From contig NC_089455.1 in the NCBI RefSeq assembly GCF_026210795.1, forward strand, positions 1,426,001 through 1,490,000: DNA of 64,000 nucleotides. Direction: 5' to 3'. The translations under genes and the position numbers were made by a program. The notes beneath the pieces are model-generated. The model did no database searches and had not been told where the DNA came from. It worked only from the letters and a program-made list of their open reading frames with translations. How positions within the stretch are numbered: the first letter of the stretch is position 1; every line of letters starts with the position of its first letter. This DNA comes from Rhizophagus irregularis (lineage: Eukaryota > Glomeromycota > Glomeromycetes > Glomerales > Glomeraceae). Below are positions 44,535-55,347 of the stretch, piece after piece.

Positions 44535-44944
44535 AATATTTTTTATTTTATTTTTAATTCTATTTTTATTTTTAATAATAAAGATAGAAGTGGAGACAAA
44601 GAGACAATGAAAAGTTCACACACTAAAAGTGGAACCATTAAAACTTTAAACTATAGTTTATCTAATCCAACCTTCAGGTTTTATAATGTAAGACAACATC
44701 TGCCTTTTCTCCTTTTAGGGTTGATGGTAGTAGACAGAAATCCCAACCACACCCAACTCAAAAAACAGAAGTAATACACTAACACAAACACTTCATCAAG
44801 ACATAATCAGGATTTATATTTGTGCAAACAAATCAAACAATAAAAAAAGATATTCTACCTAATACAGTAAAATCAGAAGCTACCTCACCAGATATCCAAA
44901 ATTACTAGTACACAGGCTAAAAAAACTGGAAAGTAAAAACTAAA

Positions 44945-45930
44945 CTAACCTACAAAGTAATGACAAATTTTCTGCTAAAACCTTCTTGTTATTATTTCCT
45001 CCTCCTTTTGAATGCTTTTTGAATTGGTAATCTTCAATTTCTGAGTAATGGGAGTCTTCAACTTATTATTTTTAGCTGTAGTTTTAGGTAAAGATTTCTT
45101 TTTGTTTCTTTAGTGGCTGACCTTTATCCTGCTTAGCTTGTCCCTGCTGCATGCCAGGTGTTCTGCTGGACTGGTTTTTAGCCTTATCTTTAGGTGATTT
45201 CTTCAGGTTAAGCATAGAGTGTCAACTCCTTTCTTACTGGTTTGAAAGTTTGGGCAGTTTATAAGGCATACGAAAGGTCTCCCAATTCTCAAAATATGCC
45301 CTGTATTAATAATTTTATAGCTGATTGCAAAATTGTAAGACCACCCTATGATTTTTTAATTTGAAAATTAGATATTTTAGATATTTTAAAAGATCAAGTT
45401 AAAAACCTGTTTATTCAACTCCTTAAATAAAAATAGAAATATATCATATGATTCAATATAAATAAATTACTTTAAAATCTTTATTAATTTTAAGGAGTTA
45501 AAGTTATTACCAAAATAGGTATTCAAACTTGCTTTTTTACTAATTCTTGAAAAATTTAAAATATCAAATTTTCAAATTGAAAATCATAGGGTGGTCTTAC
45601 AATTTTCAATCACCTCACATATTATCAAAAACTCTATTGGTTTATGTTCTATCCACAAAGTATCCATTCATATTTCATCTGGAATATTATACATAAAGGC
45701 CTGGAATTTTTCATTCTCAGAGAGTCCAACTTGTGGGAAACCATTATACTGGTACACCTCCCAAATCAGTAGTCCAAAATTTATTGAATTGAGAAAGGTA
45801 AACAAGGTGAATGCTATCTTGACATAAATGGTCTTATGCTTGTGTTGTAATTTTAACTTTGCTAAAATCCTAGTAAAGTCCCAGGTGTAAAGGACATCAT
45901 ATATTTCCCTTACAGATAGTATCCCACAAT
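44945..45930 (-). pseudogene. Retroelement ORF1 relic, copy 6
   Basis: Heavily decayed. Recognisable: VLAENLSLLCRLV then stop at 44945, the YFENWET-like segment near 45290, GVPV.WFPTSWTL-like text near 45745 and DVLYTWDFTRILAKLK near 45880. Split by a MITE at 45318-45616 and cut at its 5' side by the foldback element at 45946. Confidence 0.55.
45318..45616. mobile_element. TA-flanked MITE (CAGCTGATTGC family), copy 3
   Basis: ~299 bp; left end TAGCTGATTGCAAAATTG after TA at 45316-45317, right end CAATTTTCAATCACCTCA (one base deleted). Closest to copy 1 at 32562-32860. Lies inside the ORF1 relic copy 6. Confidence 0.75.
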
Positions 45931-45945
45931 ATATATATATATATA

Positions 45946-46795
45946 CACCCACCTGCCAAAAGTATCCGGGCACTTCTAAAAAATGACCATTAAATCACAT
46001 TATTTCGACATTCAGTGATCAGAATTTAATGATTTATAATTCATTGGATTCGTCTAATTGAGACGCATCTAACCGCAGTATTTTCAAGTCTGTAAGTTCA
46101 ATAGATCAGAAGTTATTGTTAAATGTCTAAAAACAGTAAAATGCAAATAACTTTTGGTCCATCAATCCTAGAGACATGAAAATAATAGATACAATGTACC
46201 TTAACAAGACAAATCAAATGAGTCATATTTCATCTTACTAGGTTTAATAGGGAAGAAAACGTTATGAAATTTGTATTTGCTAAATTTTTAAAGACGAAAA
46301 ATGAATTACTTCATAAAGTTAAATCACATTATTTCGATAACCAGTGATCAGAATTTAATTATTTATGATTCAATGAATTCATATTATCAAGATGCATCAA
46401 ATTGCAGTATTTTTCTGTCTCTAAATTTGATGGATCAGATGTTATTCTCAACAGTAAAATGCAAATAATTCATTTTTCATCTTTAAAAATTTAGCAAATA
46501 CAAATTTCATAATGTTTTCTTCCCTATTAAACTTAGTAAGATGAAATATGACTCATTAGATTTGTCTTGTTAAGGTACATTGTATCTATTATTTTTGCAT
46601 TTTACTGTTTTTAGACATTTAACGATAACCTCTGATCTATTGAACTTACAGACTTAAAAATACTGCAGTTAGATGCGTCTCAATTAGACGAATCCAATGA
46701 ATCATAAATAATTAAATTCTGATCACTGGACGTCAAAATAATGTGATTTAATGGTCATTTTTTAGAAGTGCCTGGATACTTTTGGCAGGTGGGTG
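45946..46795. mobile_element. 850 bp foldback element, mariner-like ends
   Basis: Two arms of about 300-400 bp are inverted copies of each other: CACCCACCTGCCAAAAGTAT at the left and its complement at the right, staying alignable past ATGACCATTAAATCACATTA and GTTCAATAGATCAGA. A third, diverged arm segment (46315-46460) sits in the centre in the left-arm orientation. TA flanks both sides within (TA)n. No open frame. CACCCACCTGCCAAAAGTAT-like ends are what I would expect of a Tc1-type element (inference). Confidence 0.8.
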
Positions 46796-47690
46796 TATAT
46801 ATATATATATTATGTGACTCAAAATGACTTGCATAGACTCACATTACATAAATAATATAGCTTAAAGTATTATAAAATTTAGTGTAGGATAAATTATCAT
46901 ATAGCAATTCAAAGCAATATTGTGGACTTGATAAGTATAGTGGGGAAGGTGATGGCTTTTTTTATTTTTGGAACGTTTACTAACGTTCCTTCTCATTTTT
47001 TATAGAAACCCTTTTTAGAGAGAGTCAGTAAGAATTTTTTAAAAGAAAAATGAGTTTTTTTAAGAATTCTAAAGAAAAAATGTTATTTTATATAAATAAA
47101 TGTTATTTTCACTAGTTTTTTATTATTAAATAAAACACTTTTCCTGGATTAAAAAAAAAATTTTTGGATAGCTATTATTACTTAATTCAAATGATTCAAA
47201 ATATGATTTGGATCTAATCCGATTCAGATCTAATTTGATTCAGATCAGATCATTATTTTTTAGTCTAATCGGATTTGATAACCTAGGGCTCTGATCAGTT
47301 CGGTTCAATACAGTTTTTGCCAAAAATGAAACTGAACCGAATTGATCAGTATTGGTATTGTTAATTACCAAAACTGATCAGTTTTGGTAATCATCAATAC
47401 CAAAATTAACCGGTAAATACAAGTTTTACCAATTCATTATCGGTTTACTAATAAAAACAGTTTGCAATGTTTTTATTAAATTATTGAAAAAATGTTGCGA
47501 AACATTTTTTTTTAATTAAATTAACTAATAAAAAACGTTTCGCAACATTTTCTATTAAATTATTAAAAAAAGATAATTTCTAAGTATACATAGGGTGTTT
47601 GGACCTGGTATCACAGAACTATATAAATTTTATACATGGGTGTTTGGACCCAGTGTAACAGAATAATAAAAATTAATCTTTATTTGTAAT
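46796..47690. other. Spacer with short repeats
   Basis: Contains GATTCAGATC/ATCCGATTC motifs (47215-47275), a CTGATCAGTTCGGTTC stretch resembling the interior of the 36646 MITE, an inverted pair GTTGCGAAAC/GTTTCGCAAC (47495, 47530) and a duplicated GGGTGTTTGGACC (47593, 47638). No gene seen apart from the intron-like 3' end at 46970-47005. Confidence 0.4.
46970..47005 (+). promoter_or_regulatory. Orphan stem-loop branch point and acceptor
   Basis: GGAACGTT / AACGTTCC pair around a TTTACTAAC branch-type sequence, followed by a pyrimidine tract and TATAG at 47005. Identical in plan to the intron 3' ends at 15437, 15555 and 58939, but I see no convincing exon after it. Confidence 0.45.
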
Positions 47691-47691
47691 A

Positions 47692-48164
47692 CAGTCACGT
47701 CGGAAAGTATCGCCTGATTCACTATTACATAGTAAATTACATATAAAAAATGAATACTGAGTTTTAAGATTAAAACAGCTCTTTCATTTTAACCTTCCCA
47801 AGGTTCAAATATTGTTATTTTAAAGAATATTATATTGGCTTTATAGTGATATAAAATTTAGAAATAATTAATAAAAGAAATATAAATATATATGCAACTC
47901 ATTTTTATATATAAATTTTATTTTTCGGATCTAAAACATATAAAAAAAAACTTTTTTACCTTATAAATAAAATAGCTCTTGCATTTTAACTTTCCCAAAA
48001 TTCAAACATCAATATTTCAAAGAATATTGTATTGGCTTTAAAATGATATAAAATTTAGAAATGGGTATTAAAAGAAATTTAAATATGTATATAGCCTGAA
48101 ATTTTCAATTTTTTATATGTTTTACTATAAAATTTGAATCAGGCAATACTTTCCAACGTGACTA
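47692..48164. mobile_element. 473 bp mariner-type MITE
   Basis: Ends CAGTCACGTCGGAAAGTATC / CTTTCCAACGTGACTA with TA at 47690-47691 and 48165-48166. Inside are two direct ~105 bp repeats (47772-47878, 47970-48065) that share CTTTA.A.TGATATAAAATTTAG. Confidence 0.8.
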
Positions 48165-48245
48165 TACATTGTTTACAATCACAATAGTTTTTACTTTTAC
48201 TCTTTGTCGTCTTTGATTTTTTGTTAAATTTTACATTCTGTAATA

Positions 48246-48529
48246 ATGTCCTTCGCATATGAACAAAATGCTACTTCAACGCATCATGTGATATATGTCA
48301 GTCTTATATTTATTCTTCATCAAATTTTCGTTATCTAACTAAGTAATAAGTGTTTGTATTTCTTTCTTAATAGTCTATTGATTCATACCTGTCAATATTT
48401 GATAACACTTTACAAGATAAAGTTCTAGATACAAATGAACAATATACAAACCTCACATCATATGTACAATACGCTGCTCCAATACACCTCACATCATATA
48501 TTGCCCCAGATGAACAGGATCCCGGATAA
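48246..48529 (+). pseudogene. Short two-exon gene truncated by a TIR element
   Basis: Exon 1 48246-48296 (MSFAYEQNATSTHHVIY), intron 48297-48373 (GTCAGT..ATAG), exon 2 48374-48529 (SIDSYLSIFDNTLQDK .. SYIAPDEQ). The frame stays open until the terminal repeat of the element at 48517, which supplies the stop. Protein-like composition, family not recognised. The 3' part of the gene was displaced or lost. Confidence 0.35.
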
Positions 48530-49984
48530 TTATAATAGGGGTCATATGTAAAATAAGTATAAAATTTTGTATTTTTAATGAGCAGGTTATATGAAAAAAA
48601 CGTATATTTTAAGAAAATGTTATATGCAAAAATAGTATATTACAAAAATAGGTTATAGTAAAAAAAAGTATAAAATTTCAAATAAAAATTCAAGGTCATA
48701 TATAGATTTATTATAAAAATGTATATTTTAACAGTTAGTATTTTGCTTTTTATCGTACTTGTGATAATATCACTTGTTACATTACAGGTTTTCATTGGTG
48801 GAGATCTTGATTTTATGACATTAGAAGAAAAAAAATTTATTTTGAAATTTTTTTTCTTTTTTTTCTCCTCTCTTTAGAACAGTATTAATAGCATAAAATC
48901 TAAAATCATAAATAGAAATAGTGAAAGTTTCATTATTTTTACGTTTGTTACTTGAAATATATAATATTCTTTCTTTTTTCTTTTTTTATGACAAAACATT
49001 CTGGATATTGGTACGGATTTTTGAAATTATAAGTATAGAGAATGTATGAAGGTATTATTTCTCAATTTTTTTTACTATTTTGTGTTTTTTTGTCTATAAA
49101 TCTTACTAATGTTCTTTTTTTTTAGAGTTAACTCAAACTTCAAGAAGTGGATTTGAGTTCTTTTCTCTTTTTTGTTTTAGCGTTATTTTTTATTTAAGGA
49201 CATTATTAATGGATTTTCTTTCTTTTATTTAGGGATATTTTAACTTGAACTTTGGTATTGATTTTAAAATTGCAATAAATGTCTCTTATTTTAGCATTTT
49301 TTGATTTTAAAACATTATTAATTGACTTTGGTAATTAACTTTTTTTTTTGTTTTACTTTTTTTTGATTTTGAATAATTATTAATATTCCTTTCTTTCTTT
49401 TTTTAGGAAAATCCAAGTTTCAGCTTAAAAAGTACTTAGATTTCATATCTTGGTAATAATTTTGTACTTCTTTGGTGGTATAACTTTCATTCTTAATCTT
49501 TTAGCAAACTTATTTTTGATCTTTAATGACAATTTTTGCTTTTGATCTCTAGTAATAGATTTGGTAATTTTTATTTTTAATCTTTGGAAATTTTGGGATT
49601 TTTACACATAGTTTTTTTGTTGTAAAATTGATGTTTATTTTGATCTTGTAAATAACATAGTTATCATAAAATTTTATCATACAGCATAAATTTTACCTGA
49701 TAAAACTGTGTGTATTTTATTGATTTGCTAGATTTTAAACATTATATAGAGGTGATATCTAAATTACCCTATTTTAACATATATGATATTGATATATCAT
49801 AAATAAAAAAATAAAATTTTAACGTAAATATATATTAATGTCATATGATAAAAAAGTATATTTTAGTATTATATAAAGGTTATAAGGATAAAAATGTATA
49901 ATAAAATGACTAAATTTATGTATATTTTTTTCAAATTTTTATTAGTATCACGGATATGACCTCTATTATAATTGTTCGGGGTCC
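48517..49984. mobile_element. 1.47 kb TIR element, GGATCCCGG ends
   Basis: Inverted termini GGATCCCGGATAATTATAAT and ATTATAATTGTTCGGGGTCC. Related in its outer bases to the foldback MITE at 1891-2187. Interior AT-rich with iterated GTATAAAATT/GTATATTTT motifs near both ends and no recognisable gene. No clear target duplication. Confidence 0.55.
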
Positions 49985-50269
49985 TTCACACCCCTTATTT
50001 TACACACTGTTACACACCGCTAAATATCACCATACACCACACAGGTGGTTGACCCTACACCACTGGTATTCGTCTTACCATACAGATAACAGATCGGATC
50101 ATACGGATGACGGATAATAACAGATCAGATTTCTCAGATGACAGATTTCTAATCAGATTGGATAAATGGATGGCGGATTCTAATCAGATCGGATAAAATG
50201 GTGATGGATATCCTCAGATTGGAACACTAATCCTAATATAATTAAGACCTAAACCACCCATTAATTATA

Positions 50270-50960
50270 GTTACATTTCCAGGTAAATTTGTCTTTCCTT
50301 TCTTTGTTAAAGATTCCAGTTAGTTGGATACCATCAAACAGGTAAACCTCCTAAAGGAGTAGTTCAAACTCCTTGATTCCACAAGCTTATAGCTCACTTG
50401 TTGAAGTAACCATAAAATGTTATATGACCCCATTATTCCAGATATTTGATAATATTGATATCATATAGAGTTAATTTCCAGATATTGTCCTTTAGTGCTA
50501 GCACATATCTGGTCATAACTGATTGAATTTTTTTTGGAGGAGCATGAGTTTGTTTTTTTTAGTAGGTTGCGCTTTACTATCAGATGCCAAATGTTTGGTA
50601 ATGTTAAATTTAGACCTATTAATGAGTGGAGTCAGCAGTTGCTGCTTACATCTATATTTCTAGAGACCATTTCTGCAAACATAACAGTCCATTACTTTTT
50701 TTTAGGAGTATAAGGTATGGCCTTGACATTGAGTTTTGTGAAATCCTATTTGGAGTTCTTTGTTGGAAATTCAATTTGCGCATCCTGATCATCAAACGTA
50801 ACATTTGGTGTATTCTGATAACTCTAATTGCACCATTTGTTTTTGGAATGTTTGCTCTATGAAATCCTTCAAGTTCTTTAAGTTTAACCCTATGGTTTTT
50901 AATAAAGTCATCACACTTGTTGTATTTCTTTTCAGTGCAAAATAACCTTGATATAGTCAT
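50270..50960 (-). pseudogene. Possible ancient ORF1 relic, copy 7
   Basis: On the minus strand near 50370-50290, a segment like PLGGLPV..WYPTNWNL..KERKDKF resembles the WFPASWTLQERKQREKF core of the retroelement protein, and a GCTAGCACATAT match lies near 50500. The rest, including the open frame 50652-50960, cannot be aligned by eye. Degenerate. Confidence 0.3.
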
Positions 50961-51561
50961 GAATAAGCAGTGCTAAATAGTTCAAAAAGGTTCTTTCTAG
51001 TAAGAACAAAGTTGGGAGCATTATCTAAATAAGGCTTAAGAGTATTTTTGCTATTAAATATCATGTTTATAGCATAAAAATAATAAAAATTTTTTTTCTG
51101 CTACACTTTTATTCTTTTTTTTTTTATAATACATTGAAATCTCCATGCTCTTCATCATTTACCTGATTTCTTTACTAATTTTTTATGATACAATCAATTA
51201 TTGGATGATTGGTATATTACAGAAAATAAATTTGTTACAAATTAATGTTAAATTTACTATATTTTGACTTTTTTAAATATAAAATTTTGTCTATTCATCC
51301 TGACTTTCAAAATATTCAGGTTTATGGACTATTGAAACAATCTAAAATTTAAGAGCAAGGTCTACTACTCTTTCTACAAAAAATTTATTAATTGAAATTA
51401 CAAAAATTTATAAGAATGTATATAAAAACTTCAGTACCATTATTTAGCATCATGTAATTACTATAATTCTATTCAATTTACTATATATTTAAAATCTGAC
51501 ATATATGTTGTATGTAGATTTGGAATCCGGTGGTTTTGGGATTTCACGTGATCACCACAAT
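50961..51561. other. AT-rich spacer
   Basis: No gene or structured repeat identified. Confidence 0.5.
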
Positions 51562-51908
51562 ATAAATAAATCACCTTTTATTTATTTATTTATTTATTTA
51601 TTTTATGTGAAGCTGGCAGGGGATATAAACGTGAGTATGATTCCGAAGTAATACAACCCAACAAGATCCTACCATCGATTTCTGGAGGAGCCGAAAGCCA
51701 ACCTGAATTACTTGAAAATAAAAGACCTGCACTACTACCACGTCCAATAAAAGTCCAGGCGAACACACTGGGTAAAAAAAAGGAGGGGGAAAAAAGTGGA
51801 GAGGACAAGTCCCCTTTCCAAAAAATTATGGTGCATACACATAAACCTATTCTATCCTAAAAAATAATACAATTCTGAAATTCGTAAAACCGCTAATTAA
51901 AGCGTAGG

Positions 51909-54046
51909 CTAAACTAGTTTCTGTAATAAAGTTAAAATCTCTGCTAAAACCGCCTTGTTATCTTTATTACCACCCTTAATCTTCGAGGTATTCTTTGCCT
52001 TCTTCTGATTGTTCGGGTGTTTCTCCTTCTGGTTATTATATTTTGGGACTTTCTTCGAGGACGTAGATTTATCCTTCTTCTTAGGCTGATTACGGTCCAA
52101 ATTCTTATCAGACTTACCTGATTTTTTCGGATTCGGTGTATTTTTAGCCTTCGGTTTGTTTTGTGCTTTCTTCAAGGTAGGAATGGAGTGTCGACACCAT
52201 TTCAACTCCTTACCATCAGGTACAAAAAACTGTGGCGTATCTAAGGCCCTTAGTGTGGTCTTCCAATTCTCAAAATAGGCCACAAGTTTCCTCCTTCCTT
52301 TGCTTGTTTGAATAACTTTAAATGAGCTAGCACCGCACTTCATTAAAAATTCACATAGTTTACGGTCTATCCACAAGGTAGCCATCGTCATATCCTCCAG
52401 AATTTTATGAATAACGGCTTGGAACTTTTTACGTTACTTTCTTTCTCGTAAAATCCAACTTGCAGGGAACCATCTAACAGGTATACCTCCCAGGTCTGTC
52501 GAGCATAGCGGACATCCCTATTTTATCACAATACTGTTGTCGATCATTTGCCGATCATTTATTCAATTATCACATAATATAAATACCATTGCTAAAAAAA
52601 TTTACATAATAATATATGCTTAAATTTCACAAATAACTTAAATTTAGTTTTAATTTATTGTGTATTAAATTTCATTAGAAACTTTTTAGCTTTTATTATT
52701 ATTTGGCATATATTTATTCATTTTACGAAATTATTCACTAATTATGTTACTAATAAAAAACCTGCATTATGAATCAGATCACTGCATTATTTTTTTTATA
52801 GATTCTACATAATATAAAGAATATTTGTGCAAATTCTTAAGTTTCGCACTCGCATATTCATCTTCGCACTTTAATTTTTGTCTGATGATCGGCAATAATT
52901 AGTGAATTATCATAAACAAAATAATATATTTATAATATTATTAAAAATTGTGCTAATAATTATATAATTAAAATCATATAATAATTTAGTGTTGTTACTT
53001 AGATTCCATTATTTTTTTGCCACATTATTTGAAAAATATTTGTGATTTTGCAATAAGTTTTTAAAATCCGGAATTAGTGATCAGCAAATGATCGGCAAGG
53101 TGATATGAGCATGTCCGCTATGCTGGTCTGTCGTCCAATATTTGTTAAACTGGGGAAAGGCAAATGAGGAAAGAGCTATTTTGACTCGAAGAGTCTGATA
53201 CTTATGCTGCCGTTTAACGGAACATTTAATAGCGTTCCTCCAAAATTTTAACTCTGCTATTATTTTCTGCAAGTTCCAGGTATACGGAATATCGTAAACT
53301 ATTATGTCTCGGATTCGCTCTTGTTGTTCTCCGACAGCTTTGTATCCTGTCAGTATCTGTGTAGCCTCCAGTTCAGATGATTTCTTTCCCTTATGGGAAT
53401 TTTTGGCTGATGTTTTCACATCAGGTTTTGCCTTTATTGATTGGTTCACGACTTGTTTATCATCTGTAACACGTGCCTTTTGTTTATCTTTCTTCCGGGA
53501 GTTTTTGGGTATTACAGTTTGATCAACAGGGGACATTACTATATCAGGCATTGATGGAAGCTTGATAGGTACTGGATTTGGTGGCATTTGAAATCCTTGG
53601 CGTAAAAGTTCATCTACATCGGGCTCAAGCGGATATGACTCATCCATCAGATAATCATCAGTATTCTGAGATCCATCGTTATCGTCGTCATCATCATCAC
53701 CCGTATCGCCAAAATTGCAATAGAATTGGGTAGAAAAATTATCCCAAGACTTGGACGCAGCATATAGCGCTATAGAAAATATTAGCGAAAGGGTGGTGGG
53801 TTGTATATTCGTAGCTTGAGCTTGTGAAGTGAAGTTCACAGGGTTGGCTGTCTCGCCAAACCTCTGTATCAGTAACTGGGCTTTATCCTTAGGTACTGAG
53901 AGGTTTTTTTCAAATAAGTCCTTGAGGAAACTGTCCTGTACAAAAGAACTTAAGTTGTGTGTAAAAGTTTGAAAATAAATTTCGTTAAACTTAGAAACGA
54001 AGTCTAAAGCTTCTTCGTTTGGTGTTCGGCTCTTATCCATAGACAT
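51909..54046 (-). pseudogene. Retroelement ORF1 protein, copy 4
   Basis: One frame from ATG 54046 (MSMDKSRTPNEEALDFVSKF) to the MITE breakpoint at ~53134, resuming at 52492 and ending at 51909 (VLAEILTLLQKLV). The only other damage seen is a TAA at 52435-52437 where copies 1 and 3 have a Gln (RKQREKF), consistent with CAA to TAA. N-domain, acidic run, VDQTVIPKNSRKKDK, core with IPVRWFPASW, basic Lys/Asn tail. With no polymerase, it must act in trans or as a nucleic-acid chaperone (inference). Confidence 0.75.
52502..53124. mobile_element. 623 bp MULE-type MITE
   Basis: Ends AGCATAGCGGACAT / ATGTCCGCTATGCT with a 9-bp duplication GGTCTGTCG (52493-52501, 53125-53133). Subterminal CGATCATTTGCCGATCATTT repeats near the left and GATCAGCAAATGATCGGC near the right. 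Related to 40807-43280. Inserted in the ORF1 frame of copy 4. Confidence 0.9.
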
Positions 54047-54317
54047 TTTTATATTTATGTAATAAAATTTAATAAAGGGGATTATTTTTTAAAAAAAATT
54101 ATTACGCAGAAATTTTCGTAAAAAATGTATTCGGGAAAGAGTTTTTTTTTCGCAGTCATAAATAAATCACCTACAGTAAGATCAGCGACATGCATAAGTA
54201 GGATCGGCAATCATGTGATAACATGTGATTAGTCAATCTCGTTTCCACCGCTATCCCGAATCAACCTACAACATATATACACTAATTAGAGCAATTATGA
54301 TTCATCAAAATGACTCT

Positions 54318-55118
54318 TATTTATTTATTTTATTTCTTAAAGAGAAGTTATCAATGATTATACAAATTTGAGCATCTATGATACTAAAGGTACAAAAATT
54401 TGCGTAAGTAACTAGAGATGATAAATTCTGTACATATTGGTACAAAATCTCACTCTCCGATAAAGACTGGAGCTGACCTAGATGAAACTTCACCACAAAG
54501 GACTGCCCATATATACTGGATAGTAAAAAAAAAGAATCAACCAAGGTAAACCTTTTCTAAAGCATCAGGCTTATAGAGTAGAAAACTATTCTGCTTATAA
54601 AAATAATACAAATTAGAAAATCTATAAAAGACTAAACTAATTTATATAATAAAACCAAAATTTCTGCTAAAACCTCCTTGTTTTTTTTATTACCACCCTT
54701 GTTCTTCAAGGTATTCTTTGCCTTCTTTTGAACGTTCAGATTCTTTGACTGATTATTATTCTTAGAAGCTTTTGTCAAGGATTGTTGTTTATCATTCTTC
54801 GTAGGCTGATTACTATCCAGAGCTTCGATTTTGATTGTGTCAACTCCTTATTTGTAGGTAAGTAAACTTGCAGCATATCTAAGACCTTAAGTGTAGTCTC
54901 CCAATTCTCAAAATAGGCACAAGTTTTCTCCTTCCTTTACTTGTTTAAATTATTTTAAACGAGCTAGCACTGCACTTTGTTAAACATTCAATTAGTTTAT
55001 GGTCAATCCACAAGATAGTCTGATACTTATACTGAACATTTAATAGTATTACCCATAGTTTTAACTCTGCTAAAATTTTCAGCAGGTTCTAGGTATACAG
55101 GATATCATAATCTATTGG
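54318..55118 (-). pseudogene. Retroelement copy 5, 3' fragment
   Basis: Starts with the complement of an A-rich tail (TTATTTATTTTATTTCTT), then 3' UTR text shared with copies 2 and 3, then the gene end (VLAEILVLLYKLV, stop at 54632) and degenerate core pieces up to GYDILYTWN-like sequence at ~55100. 5' truncated, as is common for non-LTR insertions. Confidence 0.6.
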
Positions 55119-55347
55119 GATGGACCAGACCAGACCACAATCCTTAATACCCAGTTCTAAATAAAGACCGATCCCGATGATTGGTCAAAATCTATCACGT
55201 GATATTACACAAATCCAAAAAAAGAAATTTTTGTTTCCATTACACTTGGATCCTGGTTAAATTCTAGCCAGAATTATCATAAATTTTGAAATTTATAAAG
55301 ACTGATGGAGGACTGCGTCTTATGTGGTCCAGTCTTTTTGCATGTCA

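Larger units (their letters stand above)
51576..54157 (-). mobile_element. ORF1-only retroelement copy 4, full length with TSD
   Basis: Flanked by the 14-bp direct repeat ATAAATAAATCACC (51562-51575, 54158-54171). T-rich complement of the A-rich tail at 51576-51602, 5' end AAACTCTTTCCCG at ~54147. Split by a MULE-type MITE at 52502-53124. Best preserved copy. Confidence 0.85.

Noticed and set aside
47280-47480. Second copy of the TAGGG-ended hAT-like MITE
   Set aside because: CTGATCAGTTCGGTTC resembles the interior of 36646-37155, but no matching right end or 8-bp duplication could be found.
51529-54240. A further MULE-type MITE around retroelement copy 4
   Set aside because: GTGATC-type motifs on both sides look related, but the outer ends do not pair well and no 9-bp duplication is visible.
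55130-55345. TIR element with GGACCAGACCAGACCACA
   Set aside because: The right side matches only about 12 bases (GGACCACA) and lacks a duplication; too weak to call.
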